64,000 bases of DNA from Myxococcales bacterium (lineage in GTDB: Bacteria; Myxococcota; Polyangia; Nannocystales; Nannocystaceae), in assembly GCA_016793465.1 (NCBI GenBank), contig JAEUJW010000058.1, positions 1 through 64,000 of the forward strand, read 5' to 3'. Each line of letters starts with the position of its first letter. Positions within the stretch are counted from its first letter, which is position 1. Under the pieces are notes generated by a model. It worked only from the letters and a program-made list of their open reading frames with translations. It was not told the origin of the DNA and made no database searches. A program made the translations under genes and the position numbers. Positions 16,867-27,348 of the stretch are shown one piece after another.

Positions 16867-19809
16867 TTGACGACCGGCGACGACAGCGACCTCGAGGAGA
16901 CGCTCGACGCCGACGAGCGCGGCCCGCTGCTCGCGCGCACCCTCAGCGCCGCCGACGACCCGCGCGTCGCCCCCGGCGACGCCGAGCACGCGCTCGGCAA
17001 GCAGCTCATCAAGCGGGCCCTGTTCCCGCGGCGGGCCCAGCCGGTGCGGATCGGCCGCTTCACCGTGATCGGCCTGGTCGGCCGCGGCGGCATGGGCGTG
17101 GTCTACGCCTGCTACGACGACCTGCTCGACCGCAAGGTCGCCGTCAAGCTGCTGCACGCCGAGGCCGCCGACGGCAAGGCGAGCGCCCGCCTGCAGCGCG
17201 AGGCCCAGGCGCTGGCCCGGCTCAGCCACCCCAACGTGGTCGCGGTCCACGACGTCGGCGTGTTCGACGAGCGCGTCTACCTGGCCATGGAGTTCGTCGA
17301 CGGCCAGACCCTCGGCGCCTGGCGGAGGGCCGCGCCCCGCGGCTGGCGCGAGGTCCTGCGCGTCGTGCTCGCGGCCGGCGACGGCCTCGCCGCCGCCCAC
17401 GCGAAGGGCCTGGTGCACCGCGACATCAAGCCCGACAACATCATGATCGGCGCCGACGGCCGCGTGCGCGTCATGGACTTCGGCCTGGCCTGCGCCGGCG
17501 CCGAGGCCGGCGACGCCCGCCCCCCGGTGCCCGCCGCCCCGCGCGCCCTCGACGTCGACCTCACCCGCACCGGCGCCCTCATGGGCACGCCCGCGTACAT
17601 GGCCGGCGAACAATTCCTCGGCGAACCCACCGACCACCGCACCGACCAATTCTCGCTGTGCGCGACCGCCTGGGAGGCGCTCCACGGCCAGCCCGCGTTC
17701 TCCGGCGCCTCGCTCACCGAGCTCGCCGTGGCCGTCACCGCCGGCGCGCCCGCGCCGCCGCCGCCCCGCACCGACGTGCCCGCGTGGCTGCGCCGCGTGC
17801 TCGAGCGCGGCCTGCGGGCCCGACCCGACGAGCGCTGGCCCGACACGCCCGCGCTGCTCGCGGCCCTGCGCGCCGACCCGACCCCGCGCCGCCGCCTCGT
17901 CGCCGCCGGCGTCACGCTCGCGGCCCTCGGCCTCGGCGCCTTCGCCGTGCACGCCGCCGCGGCCCGCCAGCGCGTCGCCGCCTGCGAGGCCGCCGGCGCG
18001 GCCATCGACGCCGACTGGAACGCCGACGCCCGCGCCGCCCTGGAGCGCTCGTTCCTCGCCACCGGCAAGCCCTACGCCGCCGACACCCTGGGGCGCACGA
18101 CGCCATGGTTCGACCGCTGGTCGGCGAGCTGGCGCGCCGCCAGCACCGCGACCTGCACCGCCCGCACGATCGACGGCAGCCTCGACGCCGACCTCCACGC
18201 CCGCGCCCTCGACTGCCTCGACGAGGCCCGCGGCCACTTCACCGCCCTCGTCGACGAGCTCGGCCACGCCGACGCCGGCGTGCTCGCGCGCGCCACCGGG
18301 GCCGCCGCCGGCCTGCCCGCCGTCGACCCGTGCACGCGCCCCGAGCTGCTGCGCGGGCGCCCCACGCTGCCGCCGGAGCGCCGCGGCGAGATCCTCGCGG
18401 CCCGCGCCGCGCTGGCCCGCGCCGCCTCGCTCGAGGCCGCCGGCAGGTACGAGGAGGGCCGCCTCGCCGCCGACGAGGGCCTGCGCGCGGCGACGGCGAT
18501 CGGCTGGTCGCCGCTGCTCGCCCAGGCCGAGATCCGCGGCGCCGCCCTGGCCGAGCGCAGCGGCGACTACGCGGCCTCCGAGGCCGGCCTGCTGCGCGCC
18601 CTCGCGGCCGCCCGCGAGGCCCGCTCCGCCGCGCTCGCGACCGTCGCCCTCACCGACCTGATCTACACCGTCGGCTACCGCGCCTCGCGCCCGCTCGAGG
18701 GCAAGGTGTGGGCCGAGGCGGCGCAGCTGCAGGTCGTGCTGCTGCCCGGCGAGCACCCGCTCGAGCAGGCCGACATCGACAACAACCTCGCCGGCGTGCA
18801 CTACCGCCTCGGCGACTACGACGCCACCGTCGCCCTCTACGAGCGCGTGCTCGCGGCCCGCACGCGCGTGCTCGGCGAGCACCACCCGCGCGTCGCCGAC
18901 GTGCTGCAGAACCTCGGCGGCGTGAACTACGCCAGGGGCGCCTACGACGAGGCCCGCCGCCTCTACGACCGCGCCCTCGCGCTCTACGGCGAGGCCCTCG
19001 GCGACCACCACCCGACCGTCGCCAGCCTGCTCAGCAACCTCGCGCTCGTCGAGGAGTCCACCGGCGACCTCGCCGCGGCGGTCCCCCTGCTCACCCGGGC
19101 CCTCGCCATCGACGAGGCCGCCCTCGGCCCCGACCACCCGCAGACCGCCAACGGCCTCGGCAACCTCGCCCTCGTGCACGGCGAGCTCGGCGACCACGCC
19201 GAGGCCGTCCGCCTGTTTAATAAAACGATCGCGATCCAGGAGCGCAGCCTCGGCCCCGACCACACCCAGCTCGCCGACACGTTCAACAATCTGGCCAACG
19301 TGCACTTCGTCGCCGGCGAGCACGCCGAGGCCAGAAAGCTGTACGAGCGGGCCCTGGACATCTACGCGGCCGCCAGCGGGTCAGGCCACCCCAACGCCGC
19401 CAACGTGCTCGTCGGCCTCGCGGGCGTGCACCTCGCCGCGGGTGAGCACGCCGAGGCCGCCCGCCTGTACACGCAGTCCCTCGCGCTGCTCGAGCCGGTC
19501 CTCGGCCCCGACCACCCCAACCTCGCCTTCGCCGTCCACGGCCTCGGCGCCACCCTGCTCGCCGCCGGCCGCAGCGACGAAGCCGTGGCCCAGCTCGAGC
19601 GCGCATTGAAGATCCGCAGCGCCGACGACCTGCCCGCCGTCGACCTCGCCGACACGCGCTTCGCCCTCGCCCGCGCCCTGCCAGCCGCGCGACGCGCCCG
19701 CGCCCGCGACCTCGCCGAGCAGGCGTTGAGGACCTTCGAAGCGCTGCCCCGCGAGCCCAGGAGCGCCGAGGACGCGCGCAAGTGGCTCGCGGAGCACCCC
19801 GACGATTAA
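16867..19809 (+). CDS. Transmembrane Ser/Thr protein kinase with TPR array
   Basis: The 980-residue protein has a kinase domain at about residues 60-330 with GLVGRGGMGVVYACYDD, VAVKLLH, HRDIKPDNIMI and DFGLA. A membrane helix follows (VAAGVTLAALGLGAFAV, about 343-360). The outer or periplasmic part carries kinesin-light-chain-type TPRs with the repeated LGPDHPxxAxxLxNLAxVH pattern (about 640-900). This is a standard myxobacterial sensor architecture. The start is TTG 16867; no better ATG or GTG exists in frame before the kinase domain. The Phe-Asn-Lys at 19216 uses TTT AAT AAA. It is the intact counterpart of the TPR remnant at 11367. Confidence 0.88.
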   Translation: MTTGDDSDLEETLDADERGPLLARTLSAADDPRVAPGDAEHALGKQLIKRALFPRRAQPVRIGRFTVIGLVGRGGMGVVYACYDDLLDRKVAVKLLHAEAADGKASARLQREAQALARLSHPNVVAVHDVGVFDERVYLAMEFVDGQTLGAWRRAAPRGWREVLRVVLAAGDGLAAAHAKGLVHRDIKPDNIMIGADGRVRVMDFGLACAGAEAGDARPPVPAAPRALDVDLTRTGALMGTPAYMAGEQFLGEPTDHRTDQFSLCATAWEALHGQPAFSGASLTELAVAVTAGAPAPPPPRTDVPAWLRRVLERGLRARPDERWPDTPALLAALRADPTPRRRLVAAGVTLAALGLGAFAVHAAAARQRVAACEAAGAAIDADWNADARAALERSFLATGKPYAADTLGRTTPWFDRWSASWRAASTATCTARTIDGSLDADLHARALDCLDEARGHFTALVDELGHADAGVLARATGAAAGLPAVDPCTRPELLRGRPTLPPERRGEILAARAALARAASLEAAGRYEEGRLAADEGLRAATAIGWSPLLAQAEIRGAALAERSGDYAASEAGLLRALAAAREARSAALATVALTDLIYTVGYRASRPLEGKVWAEAAQLQVVLLPGEHPLEQADIDNNLAGVHYRLGDYDATVALYERVLAARTRVLGEHHPRVADVLQNLGGVNYARGAYDEARRLYDRALALYGEALGDHHPTVASLLSNLALVEESTGDLAAAVPLLTRALAIDEAALGPDHPQTANGLGNLALVHGELGDHAEAVRLFNKTIAIQERSLGPDHTQLADTFNNLANVHFVAGEHAEARKLYERALDIYAAASGSGHPNAANVLVGLAGVHLAAGEHAEAARLYTQSLALLEPVLGPDHPNLAFAVHGLGATLLAAGRSDEAVAQLERALKIRSADDLPAVDLADTRFALARALPAARRARARDLAEQALRTFEALPREPRSAEDARKWLAEHPDD

Positions 19810-19821
19810 AATAATTATTAA
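19806..19821. terminator. A/T tract between convergent genes
   Basis: Sixteen bases, ending with TTATTAA, that are all A or T and include the kinase gene's TAA stop. They separate it from the convergent beta-propeller lipoprotein gene. This resembles the tract at 11346-11381. A terminator role is inference; no adjacent strong hairpin was found. Confidence 0.3.
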
Positions 19822-19825
19822 CGGC

Positions 19826-21034
19826 TCAGGGCGCCGGGACGAACACCAGGGCGCGCAGCGGCTCGGTCGTGTAGCTGGCGTAGGTCCACTCCTCGATCTT
19901 CTCGGCGAAGCCGCGGTCGGTCCAGCGGATGCCGACCCAGCGGTCGTTGCCCCGCGCGACCAGCTTCGGCGCGCCGAACGGCGGCATCACCGGCGGCGTC
20001 CAGGTCTTGCCGTCGTTGGCGGTGGCGATGCCGGCCGGCGTGACGACCACGAACTCGCCGCCCGCGAACGACACGCCGATGTACTGCGCCTGCCCGAGCC
20101 CGCAGTCGTCCCAGTTGACGCCGTCGCTGCCGCGCAGGCACACCTCGGCCCCGAGCGCGATGAAGGTGTCGTTGCCGGCGACGACGGTGTCGAGCCGCGG
20201 GCGCGACTCGTCGACGGCGCCCCACGTCAGACCCGCGTCGGTGCTGGTGGTGATCGCCGACGTCTTGGGCGCGTCGTAGGCGTCCTCGGTCCAGCCGACC
20301 ACCACGAAGGTGTCGCCGATGGCCGCGACCGCGAGCAGGCGCGCGTTCTGGTCCTCGAACGTCACGTCGGTCCAGGTCAGCCCGCCGTCGCCGCTGCGGA
20401 TCCGCTTGCCGCGCACGCCGCTGGCGACCACGTTCTGCCCGCTGATCGCCACCCCGTACAGCTTCGACTGCTGCACGTCCGGCGAATTTATCAACAGGTC
20501 CTCCTGCCAGGTCACGCCGGCGTCGGTGCTGCGCATCACCATCGCGTTGCCGGCCCAGTAGGTCCCGCCGCCGCCGACCGCCAGCATGTAGCCGTCGCCG
20601 ACCGCCACCGCGCGCAGCGCGTCCTCGGCCGCCGTCTCGCTGTCGACGTCGAGCTCGCCGCTGCCGACCACGCCCTGCCAGGCCTCGCCGTCGCTCGACC
20701 ACAGGCGCCGCCCGCCGTCGCCGACCGCCACGAAGGTGCCGACCGGCTCGTCCACGCCGCCGCTGGTCGAGTCCTCGCCGCCGTCGCCGGTGTCGCCGGT
20801 GCCCGGCGCGCCGCCGCTGTCCTCGCCGACCGCCGTGCCGCCGGTCTCGCCGCCGGTCTCGCCCTCGGTCGCCGGCGCCGGCCCGCTCGTCGGCCCCGGC
20901 GCACCTGTCCCTTCGGTCAGCCCGCCGGTGGCGCCGGACGTGGCCGCGTCGGTGCCGCCGGTGTCGCCGCCGCCGTCGTCGCCGCAGCCGGCCAGCGCCA
21001 GCGCGATCACCAGCCCGCGCGCGCGCTCAGCCAT
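19826..21034 (-). CDS. Lipoprotein with BNR/Asp-box beta-propeller
   Basis: A 402-residue protein. The signal ends in LALAGC, then a Gly/Thr/Glu linker (about 20-100). The remainder has Asp-box repeats of the S-x-D-x-G-x-T-W type: SSDGEAWQG, STDAGVTWQ, SGDGGLTWT, STDAGLTWG, SDGVNWDD and NDGKTWT. Asp-box propellers occur in sialidases and in structural or photosystem assembly proteins, and no catalytic set was seen. The start overlaps the end of the upstream DUF1552 gene by eight bases, making it the last gene of a three-gene leftward operon. Confidence 0.85.
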   Translation of the reverse strand: MAERARGLVIALALAGCGDDGGGDTGGTDAATSGATGGLTEGTGAPGPTSGPAPATEGETGGETGGTAVGEDSGGAPGTGDTGDGGEDSTSGGVDEPVGTFVAVGDGGRRLWSSDGEAWQGVVGSGELDVDSETAAEDALRAVAVGDGYMLAVGGGGTYWAGNAMVMRSTDAGVTWQEDLLINSPDVQQSKLYGVAISGQNVVASGVRGKRIRSGDGGLTWTDVTFEDQNARLLAVAAIGDTFVVVGWTEDAYDAPKTSAITTSTDAGLTWGAVDESRPRLDTVVAGNDTFIALGAEVCLRGSDGVNWDDCGLGQAQYIGVSFAGGEFVVVTPAGIATANDGKTWTPPVMPPFGAPKLVARGNDRWVGIRWTDRGFAEKIEEWTYASYTTEPLRALVFVPAP

Positions 21035-22505
21035 ACAGCCGCTCCATGCGCCCGGTCAGGCCGACCTCGACGATCGTGTTGTCGGGCGCGCGGCACGAGA
21101 TGCTCTGCATGCCGGTCGAGTCGACCGGCATGCCCATCGCCTGGCACAGCGACGTCAGCAGCGGCTGGTGCGGCTGGCCGACGAACCCGCCGGGGTTCCA
21201 GTCCTTGGTGACGGGGTAGGGCACGGTCTCGGGGAACCGCAGGTAGCGCCCGCCCTTGAACTTGCCGGCCCCGCCGCCGAGGATGACGACCGGCCACTGG
21301 TTGTGCCCGTGCCCGCCGTCGGCCAGCTCCGAGACCCACACGATGATCGTGTTGTCGTAGACGCTGCCGTCGCCCTCGGGGATCTGCTTCAGCCGCTCGG
21401 CGAACTTGACGACGGTCTCGGAGATCACGCGCTCGGCGTTCGTCACCACCTGGATCTTCTCCGGCGGCGCGTCCCAGGCCGACTGGTGGGCGTAGTCGTG
21501 GTGGTAGTCGCCGACCCCGGCGATCATGTCCATCGGCGGGATCCAGTTGAACACCGTCGCCACCCGCGAGACCTGGCACGAGAACGCCGCCGCCACCAGG
21601 TCGATGAAGCTGTCGCGCTTGTACGCGTAGCGCTCGCCCGTCCACTCGGCGTACGGCAGGTCCTGCAGCATCGGCGGCGTGCACTCGAGGCTCTGGAACG
21701 CCTCGATGCGCTGGTGCAGGTCGTACACGAGGTCGCGGTGGGCCTCGAGCTTCGACTTGTCGGCGCCCGACAGCTTCGGCGCCATCTTCTCGTACTGCTC
21801 GCGGACCGCGTCGACGACGTTGAGGCGGGCCGCCTTGATCGGGTCGTCGGCGTCGCCTTGCCCGCCGAACAGCGCGTCGAAGGCCTTCTTCGGCTCGACC
21901 TCGAGCGGCACCTTGACGGCGTTGCCCATCGGGTCGGTGCCGTACGAGTACTGGTGGAACAGCCCCGACCAGTTGCCGATCCCGTACTCGAGCGAGGTCA
22001 GGTCGGTCAGCGACGAGTCCTGCTCGCGCAGGTACTCTTTGATCTTCTGGTCGATCGAGGCGATCGCCGCGTGGCTCTTGACGTCGTCGTAGGTCTCGCG
22101 CGCCCACTCGCCGGTCAGCGAGGCGCACCAGCCCTTGGCGTGGCCGTCGCCGTAGGGGTCCGACATCGCCGAGACCAGCGCCAGCCCGTCGAGCACGATC
22201 AGCTCGTCGCGGTAGGGGTGGAACGGCCGCAAGATCTCGCTGAAGTCGGCCTCCGCCAGCCCCTTCAGGTCGAACTCGTACTCGGCGGTCTCTGACTCCG
22301 GCGAGTCCGGCCGGCGCATGCGCCAGTTGGGGTAGAACGTCCCGTGCTCGCTGTAGAAGATCAGCATGCGCAGCGGCGGGCCGTCCGGCTCCGCCCTGGC
22401 CCGCGGCAGCATCGACGGCAGGAACAGCGAGCCCGCCCCGAGCCCGCACGCCTGCATGAACAGCCGCCGGTTGAACCCCCGCTTGTTCGGCTTCGTGGTC
22501 TGCAT
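21027..22505 (-). CDS. DUF1552 family secreted protein
   Basis: A 492-residue protein with a twin-arginine-type signal (NRRLFMQACGLGAGSLFLPS) and the DUF1552 body, related in fold to the sulfatase/DUF1501 group (LRMLIFYSEHGTFYPNW, then IIVWVSELADGGHGHNQWPVVILGG). The family is found mainly in Planctomycetes and myxobacteria, almost always with DUF1592 proteins, and its reaction is unknown. ATG 22503-22505 has a good ribosome site (GGGGGGA, about 8 bases upstream). An alternative ATG at 22523 would overlap the DUF1592 stop by four bases (ATGA). Middle gene of the operon. Confidence 0.88.
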   Translation of the reverse strand: MQTTKPNKRGFNRRLFMQACGLGAGSLFLPSMLPRARAEPDGPPLRMLIFYSEHGTFYPNWRMRRPDSPESETAEYEFDLKGLAEADFSEILRPFHPYRDELIVLDGLALVSAMSDPYGDGHAKGWCASLTGEWARETYDDVKSHAAIASIDQKIKEYLREQDSSLTDLTSLEYGIGNWSGLFHQYSYGTDPMGNAVKVPLEVEPKKAFDALFGGQGDADDPIKAARLNVVDAVREQYEKMAPKLSGADKSKLEAHRDLVYDLHQRIEAFQSLECTPPMLQDLPYAEWTGERYAYKRDSFIDLVAAAFSCQVSRVATVFNWIPPMDMIAGVGDYHHDYAHQSAWDAPPEKIQVVTNAERVISETVVKFAERLKQIPEGDGSVYDNTIIVWVSELADGGHGHNQWPVVILGGGAGKFKGGRYLRFPETVPYPVTKDWNPGGFVGQPHQPLLTSLCQAMGMPVDSTGMQSISCRAPDNTIVEVGLTGRMERLYG

Positions 22506-22519
22506 CGTCCGTCCCCCCG

Positions 22520-24244
22520 TCATGGCGCCACCCGATAGCTGCGAAAGCGCGGGTGGGTGGCGATCGCCACCTGCAGCTCGCGCAGGTTGAACTCCGCCGC
22601 GGCGAACGCGTCGGCCGCGTCCGTCGCCATCTCCGGCAGCACGTGCGCGCCGCCGAGGCCGTAGACCAGCCACTTGCGGCTGAAGCAGCTCTGCGCCAGC
22701 TCGCTGGCGCTGAGCTCGGCCATGAACTCGATCGCGTCGGCGTAGCTCATGGTCTGGAAGCTGCCCGACGCGTCGACCGGCAGGCCCTGATCCTCGAGCC
22801 TGAAGCGGCCCATGGTGTCGTAGTGCTCGAACGCGAAGCCGACCGGGTTGATGACCATGTGGCAGCCCTTGCACTGGTCGGCGCCGGTCAGCTGCTCGTA
22901 GACCTGGCGGTTGGTCATGCCCGGCTGCGGCTTCGGCGAGTTCATCGCCTCGGCGATCGGCGGCGGCGAGCCCACGCTCGTGCACAGCAGGTTCTGTAGC
23001 ATGTAGTTGCCGCGCTTGACCGGCGAGGGGTTGAGCGGGTGCCCGTGCGACGCCAGGAACGCGGTCTGCGTGAACAGCCCCGCCCGCTGGGCCGGGTCGA
23101 GCTCGACCTCCGCCCACGCGTCCGGACCCGGCGGCGTGACCCCGTAGAGCCCGGCCAGGCGGTCGTCGACGAACGTCCGGTTGCTCTGCAGCAGATCCGC
23201 GAACGAGGCCTCGCCGGTGAACAGCACGTCGCCGACGAACCGCTCGAACTCCTGGCGCATCGACGCCCGCGTGGCCTCGTCGTAGCCGTCGTCGGCCAGC
23301 TTGGTCACCAGGTCGATGCGCTCAAGGTCGGCCCACTGCGTGAAGAAGTGGAGGAAGGCCCGCTCGGCCTTGGGGTCGTCCAGCATGCGCCGCGCCTCGG
23401 CCTCGATCTGCGCCGGCGTGGCGAGGGCGTCGCCCGCCGCCGCCGCGAACAGCGGAGCGTCCGGCATCGAGCCCCACAGGAAGTACGACATGCGGCTGGC
23501 GACCTGGTACGGGTCGAGGTCGGCGAGCTCGCCCGGGGCCCCGCCGGCCTCGTGCAGCTCGATGCGGTACAGGAACTGCGGCGCCTGCAGCATGAGCTGG
23601 ATCGTCACCTCGACGCCGGCGGCGAAGCTGGCGTCGCCCGGCGGCATCTCGAAGAACCTGTGGAACTCGAGCGCTTCTTCGGCGGTCAGCGGCCGGCGGA
23701 ACGCCCGCGCCCCGAACTCGCCGACGAACCGCCGGCTGCAGTTGGGATCCGTGTCCGGCGTGCAGTCGATCAGCGCCGGCAGGTCGGCCGCCGCCGCCGC
23801 CGCGATCGCCTCGGCCGCCGCGTTGTACTGCTCGATGTGCAGCTTGGTCGGGATCAGCGCGTCCGCGTTGTTGTCAAAGCCCTCGCGCAGGTCGTCGACC
23901 GGCAGCTCGAAGGCCGGCAGCACCAGCGGCGCGAACAGGTCCTCGACGGTGCGCCGGTACTCGAACTGCGTCAGCCGGCGCAGCGGCACGTCGACCACCG
24001 CCGGCGGCTCGGGCGGGTCCCCGGTGTCCGTCGCCGTGCCCGCGCTGGTGCCGTCGTCCGCGCTCTCGCCGGTCGTCGGCGGATCCTCGGTGGCCGCCGA
24101 TCCGGGCCCGCCGTCGGGTCCGCCGTCCGGCCCCGCCTGCGTCTGCCCGGCCTCGCCGCCGTCCGCCGTCTCGTCTCCCCCGCACCCGGCCACCACCAGC
24201 CCGAGCGCGAGCCCCCACTTCAACTCGATGCGAGCGTTCGCCAT
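22520..24244 (-). CDS. DUF1592/DUF1588/DUF1585 lipoprotein with CxxCH motif
   Basis: The 574-residue protein begins with a lipoprotein signal (LALGLVVAGC) and an acidic Gly/Thr linker. It then follows the known domain order: DUF1587 (PLRRLTQFEYRRTVEDLF), DUF1595 (FGARAFRRPLTAEEALEF), DUF1592 (SRMSYFLWGSMPDAPLF), DUF1588 (TQTAFLASHGHPLNPSPVKR) and DUF1585 at the C-terminus. QCKGCHMVINP contains a CxxCH sequence that could bind heme c. A role in periplasmic redox chemistry with the DUF1552 partner is often supposed but unproven. ATG 24242-24244 has a strong ribosome site (GGGGAGGGG). First gene of the operon. Confidence 0.88.
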   Translation of the reverse strand: MANARIELKWGLALGLVVAGCGGDETADGGEAGQTQAGPDGGPDGGPGSAATEDPPTTGESADDGTSAGTATDTGDPPEPPAVVDVPLRRLTQFEYRRTVEDLFAPLVLPAFELPVDDLREGFDNNADALIPTKLHIEQYNAAAEAIAAAAAADLPALIDCTPDTDPNCSRRFVGEFGARAFRRPLTAEEALEFHRFFEMPPGDASFAAGVEVTIQLMLQAPQFLYRIELHEAGGAPGELADLDPYQVASRMSYFLWGSMPDAPLFAAAAGDALATPAQIEAEARRMLDDPKAERAFLHFFTQWADLERIDLVTKLADDGYDEATRASMRQEFERFVGDVLFTGEASFADLLQSNRTFVDDRLAGLYGVTPPGPDAWAEVELDPAQRAGLFTQTAFLASHGHPLNPSPVKRGNYMLQNLLCTSVGSPPPIAEAMNSPKPQPGMTNRQVYEQLTGADQCKGCHMVINPVGFAFEHYDTMGRFRLEDQGLPVDASGSFQTMSYADAIEFMAELSASELAQSCFSRKWLVYGLGGAHVLPEMATDAADAFAAAEFNLRELQVAIATHPRFRSYRVAP

Positions 24245-24367
24245 CTCGACCCCTCCCCGCACGGACCACCCTCGGCCCAGGATCGCATCCTAGGCCCGCC
24301 GCGCCGCGCAGAACAAGGGTTCGCAGCCCCCTACCATCACGTCATCCGCCACGCGCGCCCGCGCATG

Positions 24368-24383
24368 CTGTCCCGAGAGACAG
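24368..24383. repeat. 16-base near-palindrome CTGTCCCGAGAGACAG
   Basis: One of three CTGTCCCGnGnGACAG sites in the window. It lies 124 bases upstream of the DUF1592 operon start, 65 bases (about six helical turns) from the next copy. It may be an operator for that operon. Confidence 0.5.
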
Positions 24384-24432
24384 GTAGTAACGGCCGCCCC
24401 CCGGCCGACCTGCGGTCGCCTCACCCCGCGGG

Positions 24433-24448
24433 CTGTCCCGGGGGACAG
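24433..24448. repeat. 16-base near-palindrome CTGTCCCGGGGGACAG
   Basis: Second copy in the 237-base gap between the DUF1592 operon and the TetR gene. It lies 34 bases beyond the TetR stop, so it could also act as that gene's terminator hairpin. No T tract follows it on either strand. Confidence 0.5.
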
Positions 24449-24481
24449 CACGCGCGTCGCCGCGAGCTCAGCGGCCCGTCG

Positions 24482-25111
24482 TCACGCTTTCTCCTGCTCC
24501 TCCGCGCGCTCCAAGGCCGCCAGCGCGAGCGCCCGGCTGGCCGCCAGCACCGCGTCCGACAGCGGGGTGCCCTCGGTCGCCCGCGCGAGGCTCAGCCCGC
24601 CCACCATCAGCGCCAGCAGCCCGAGCGCGAGCTGCCGCCCGCCCAGGTCGCCCGCCTCGCGCTGCAAGATCGCCACGAACTGCTCGAGCTCCTCGGCGAC
24701 CACGCCGCGGTACGGCTCGCCGAGCACGGCCACGTCGCTCAGCGTCGACGGCAGCGGGCACCCGAGCTCGGGCGCGTCGCGGTGCGCCCGCGACAGGTAG
24801 CGTTTAATAATTGCCCCGAGCCGCTCGCGCGCCGTGTCGCCCCGCGCCAGCTCGGCCAGCCGCGCCCAGTTGCCGCGCATGGTGTCCCGCAGCGCGTCGG
24901 CGAACAGCGCCTCCTTGCTGTCCCAGTGGCCGTAGAACCCGCCGACGGTGCGCTCGGCCGCCTGCATGACCTCGGCCACCGACGGCAGCCGCAGCCCCCG
25001 AGTGCGCAGCAGCCGGGCCGCGGCCGCGCGGATCTCCCCGTGGGTCCTGGCCCAGCGCTCGGCCTTCGAGCTCGGCGCATCCTTCATGACATGACGAATG
25101 TCATGGGACAT
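24482..25111 (-). CDS. TetR-family transcriptional regulator
   Basis: The product is 209 residues from ATG 25111, or 201 from ATG 25087. The N-terminal helix-turn-helix (VAEVMQAAERTVGGFYGHWDSKEALF) is of the AcrR/NemR-like type. The C-terminal domain has the conserved GCPLPSTLSDVA stretch typical of a TetR subgroup with a conserved Cys. A perfect eight-base inverted repeat at 25085-25105 overlaps the second start codon, a common autoregulatory placement. It is divergent from the thiolase gene, and an ACATGACAG half-site lies at 25162-25170, suggesting it controls both. Ile-Ile-Lys at 24803-24812 uses rare A/T-ending codons. Confidence 0.88.
   Translation of the reverse strand: MSHDIRHVMKDAPSSKAERWARTHGEIRAAAARLLRTRGLRLPSVAEVMQAAERTVGGFYGHWDSKEALFADALRDTMRGNWARLAELARGDTARERLGAIIKRYLSRAHRDAPELGCPLPSTLSDVAVLGEPYRGVVAEELEQFVAILQREAGDLGGRQLALGLLALMVGGLSLARATEGTPLSDAVLAASRALALAALERAEEQEKA
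25085..25105. promoter_or_regulatory. Probable TetR operator, CATGACAT-N5-ATGTCATG
   Basis: A perfect inverted repeat with eight-base arms and a five-base centre. It lies at the beginning of the adjacent TetR gene and 95 bases before the thiolase start. Size and symmetry fit a TetR dimer site. A related half-site (ACATGACAG) sits nearer the thiolase gene at 25162-25170. Confidence 0.65.
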
Positions 25112-25199
25112 TTATCAAGTCAACTGTACTGGCCATCCATCGCTTAAAATATTGCTGTTTTACATGACAGCCATAATCTGAACGGCGGAGGTTACGAAC

Positions 25200-26435
<1,236 letters not shown>

Positions 26436-26438
26436 GCG

Positions 26439-27122
26439 TCACGACCGCCGCGGCTCGGCCAGCCCGAGCCGCGCCGGCATGCGCGCCGCGTGCCGATACG
26501 TCCCGAACAGCCGATCCACCCAGGCGAACGTGCCCGCGAAGTTGCTGTCGTGATCCGCCGGCTCGGCGCTGTGGTGCGTGCGATGAAACGCCGGCGTGGC
26601 GATCCACCGCTCGACCCGGCCGAACCGCCAGCGCAGGTTCGCGTGCAGGAACGAGGTGAACAGCTTGCGGAGCAGCACCACCCCGCCGAGCTCCGCCAGC
26701 GGCACCCCGAGCAGCGCCCCCGGCAGCCCGACCGCGAGCCCGTGCAGGACGAAGTCGACCGGGTGCTGCCGCCACGCCTCGAGCCAGTTCAGCTCGGTCG
26801 GCGCGTGATGCACGGCGTGCACGCGCCACAGCCACGGCACCCGGTGCATGAGTCGATGCAGCCAGTACCCGCACAGATCGGCGAGCACCAGCACCAGCAG
26901 CACCCGCGACGCCGACCACCCCGCCGGCGCCGCCGCGACCCATTTTAATAGTGGCACCCCGATCGCAGCCATCCCCAGCGTGTCGATCGCCAGCAGCCCC
27001 GCGCACACGACCACCGCCCGCGGCGCGAGCCGCTGGGCCCGGATGGCACCCCACTGCTCGAGCGGCACGAACAGCCCCGCCGCGATCAGCAGGAACACGC
27101 CCACGCCGAACAGCAGCGGCAC
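26439..27122 (-). CDS. Sterol desaturase/fatty acid hydroxylase family membrane enzyme
   Basis: A 227-residue membrane protein with the three histidine boxes of the di-iron hydroxylase family: HRLMH (about residue 93), HAVHH (about 104) and HRTHH (about 185). Four or so membrane segments precede and separate them. The family covers C-4 sterol methyl oxidase, C-5 desaturase and carotenoid or lipid hydroxylases. Nannocystis is known to make sterols, and an NSDHL-like dehydrogenase gene lies close by on the same strand, so a sterol or other lipid substrate is plausible but unproven. It follows a 44-residue membrane peptide gene by three bases. Confidence 0.87.
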   Translation of the reverse strand: MPLLFGVGVFLLIAAGLFVPLEQWGAIRAQRLAPRAVVVCAGLLAIDTLGMAAIGVPLLKWVAAAPAGWSASRVLLVLVLADLCGYWLHRLMHRVPWLWRVHAVHHAPTELNWLEAWRQHPVDFVLHGLAVGLPGALLGVPLAELGGVVLLRKLFTSFLHANLRWRFGRVERWIATPAFHRTHHSAEPADHDSNFAGTFAWVDRLFGTYRHAARMPARLGLAEPRRS

Positions 27123-27125
27123 CGC

Positions 27126-27260
27126 TCAGTACCCCTCGTAGCTGCCGAACACCGCGGCGTCGGCCTCGCCGACCACGTAGAGCCCGATCGCGGCCAGCGC
27201 CCCGCCGATGGCCAGCACCCGGAGCATGAACGAGAGGCGTGAAGGACGAGCGTGTTGCAT
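27126..27260 (-). CDS. Small single-span membrane protein
   Basis: The 44-residue frame has one membrane helix (MLRVLAIGGALAAIGLYVV) and an acidic C-terminal tail ending SYEGY. An internal ATG at 27227 would give 33 residues. It ends three bases before the hydroxylase start on the same strand, which supports co-expression. No family recognised; the short length keeps confidence moderate. Confidence 0.5.
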   Translation of the reverse strand: MQHARPSRLSFMLRVLAIGGALAAIGLYVVGEADAAVFGSYEGY

Positions 27261-27348
27261 GCCCGGCCTACGCGCGTCGGTCGCCCCGCATTCCGCGAGC
27301 GCGGGCCGCGTCCACCTCGCCGACCCCACCCGGCGTGGTCGCGGGCCC

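Noticed and set aside
15265..19323. A 1352-residue open frame on the minus strand
   Set aside because: Composition is Gly/Val/Ala/Arg repeats with no motif, and the plus strand has vWA and kinase-TPR genes with full catalytic motifs across the same region.
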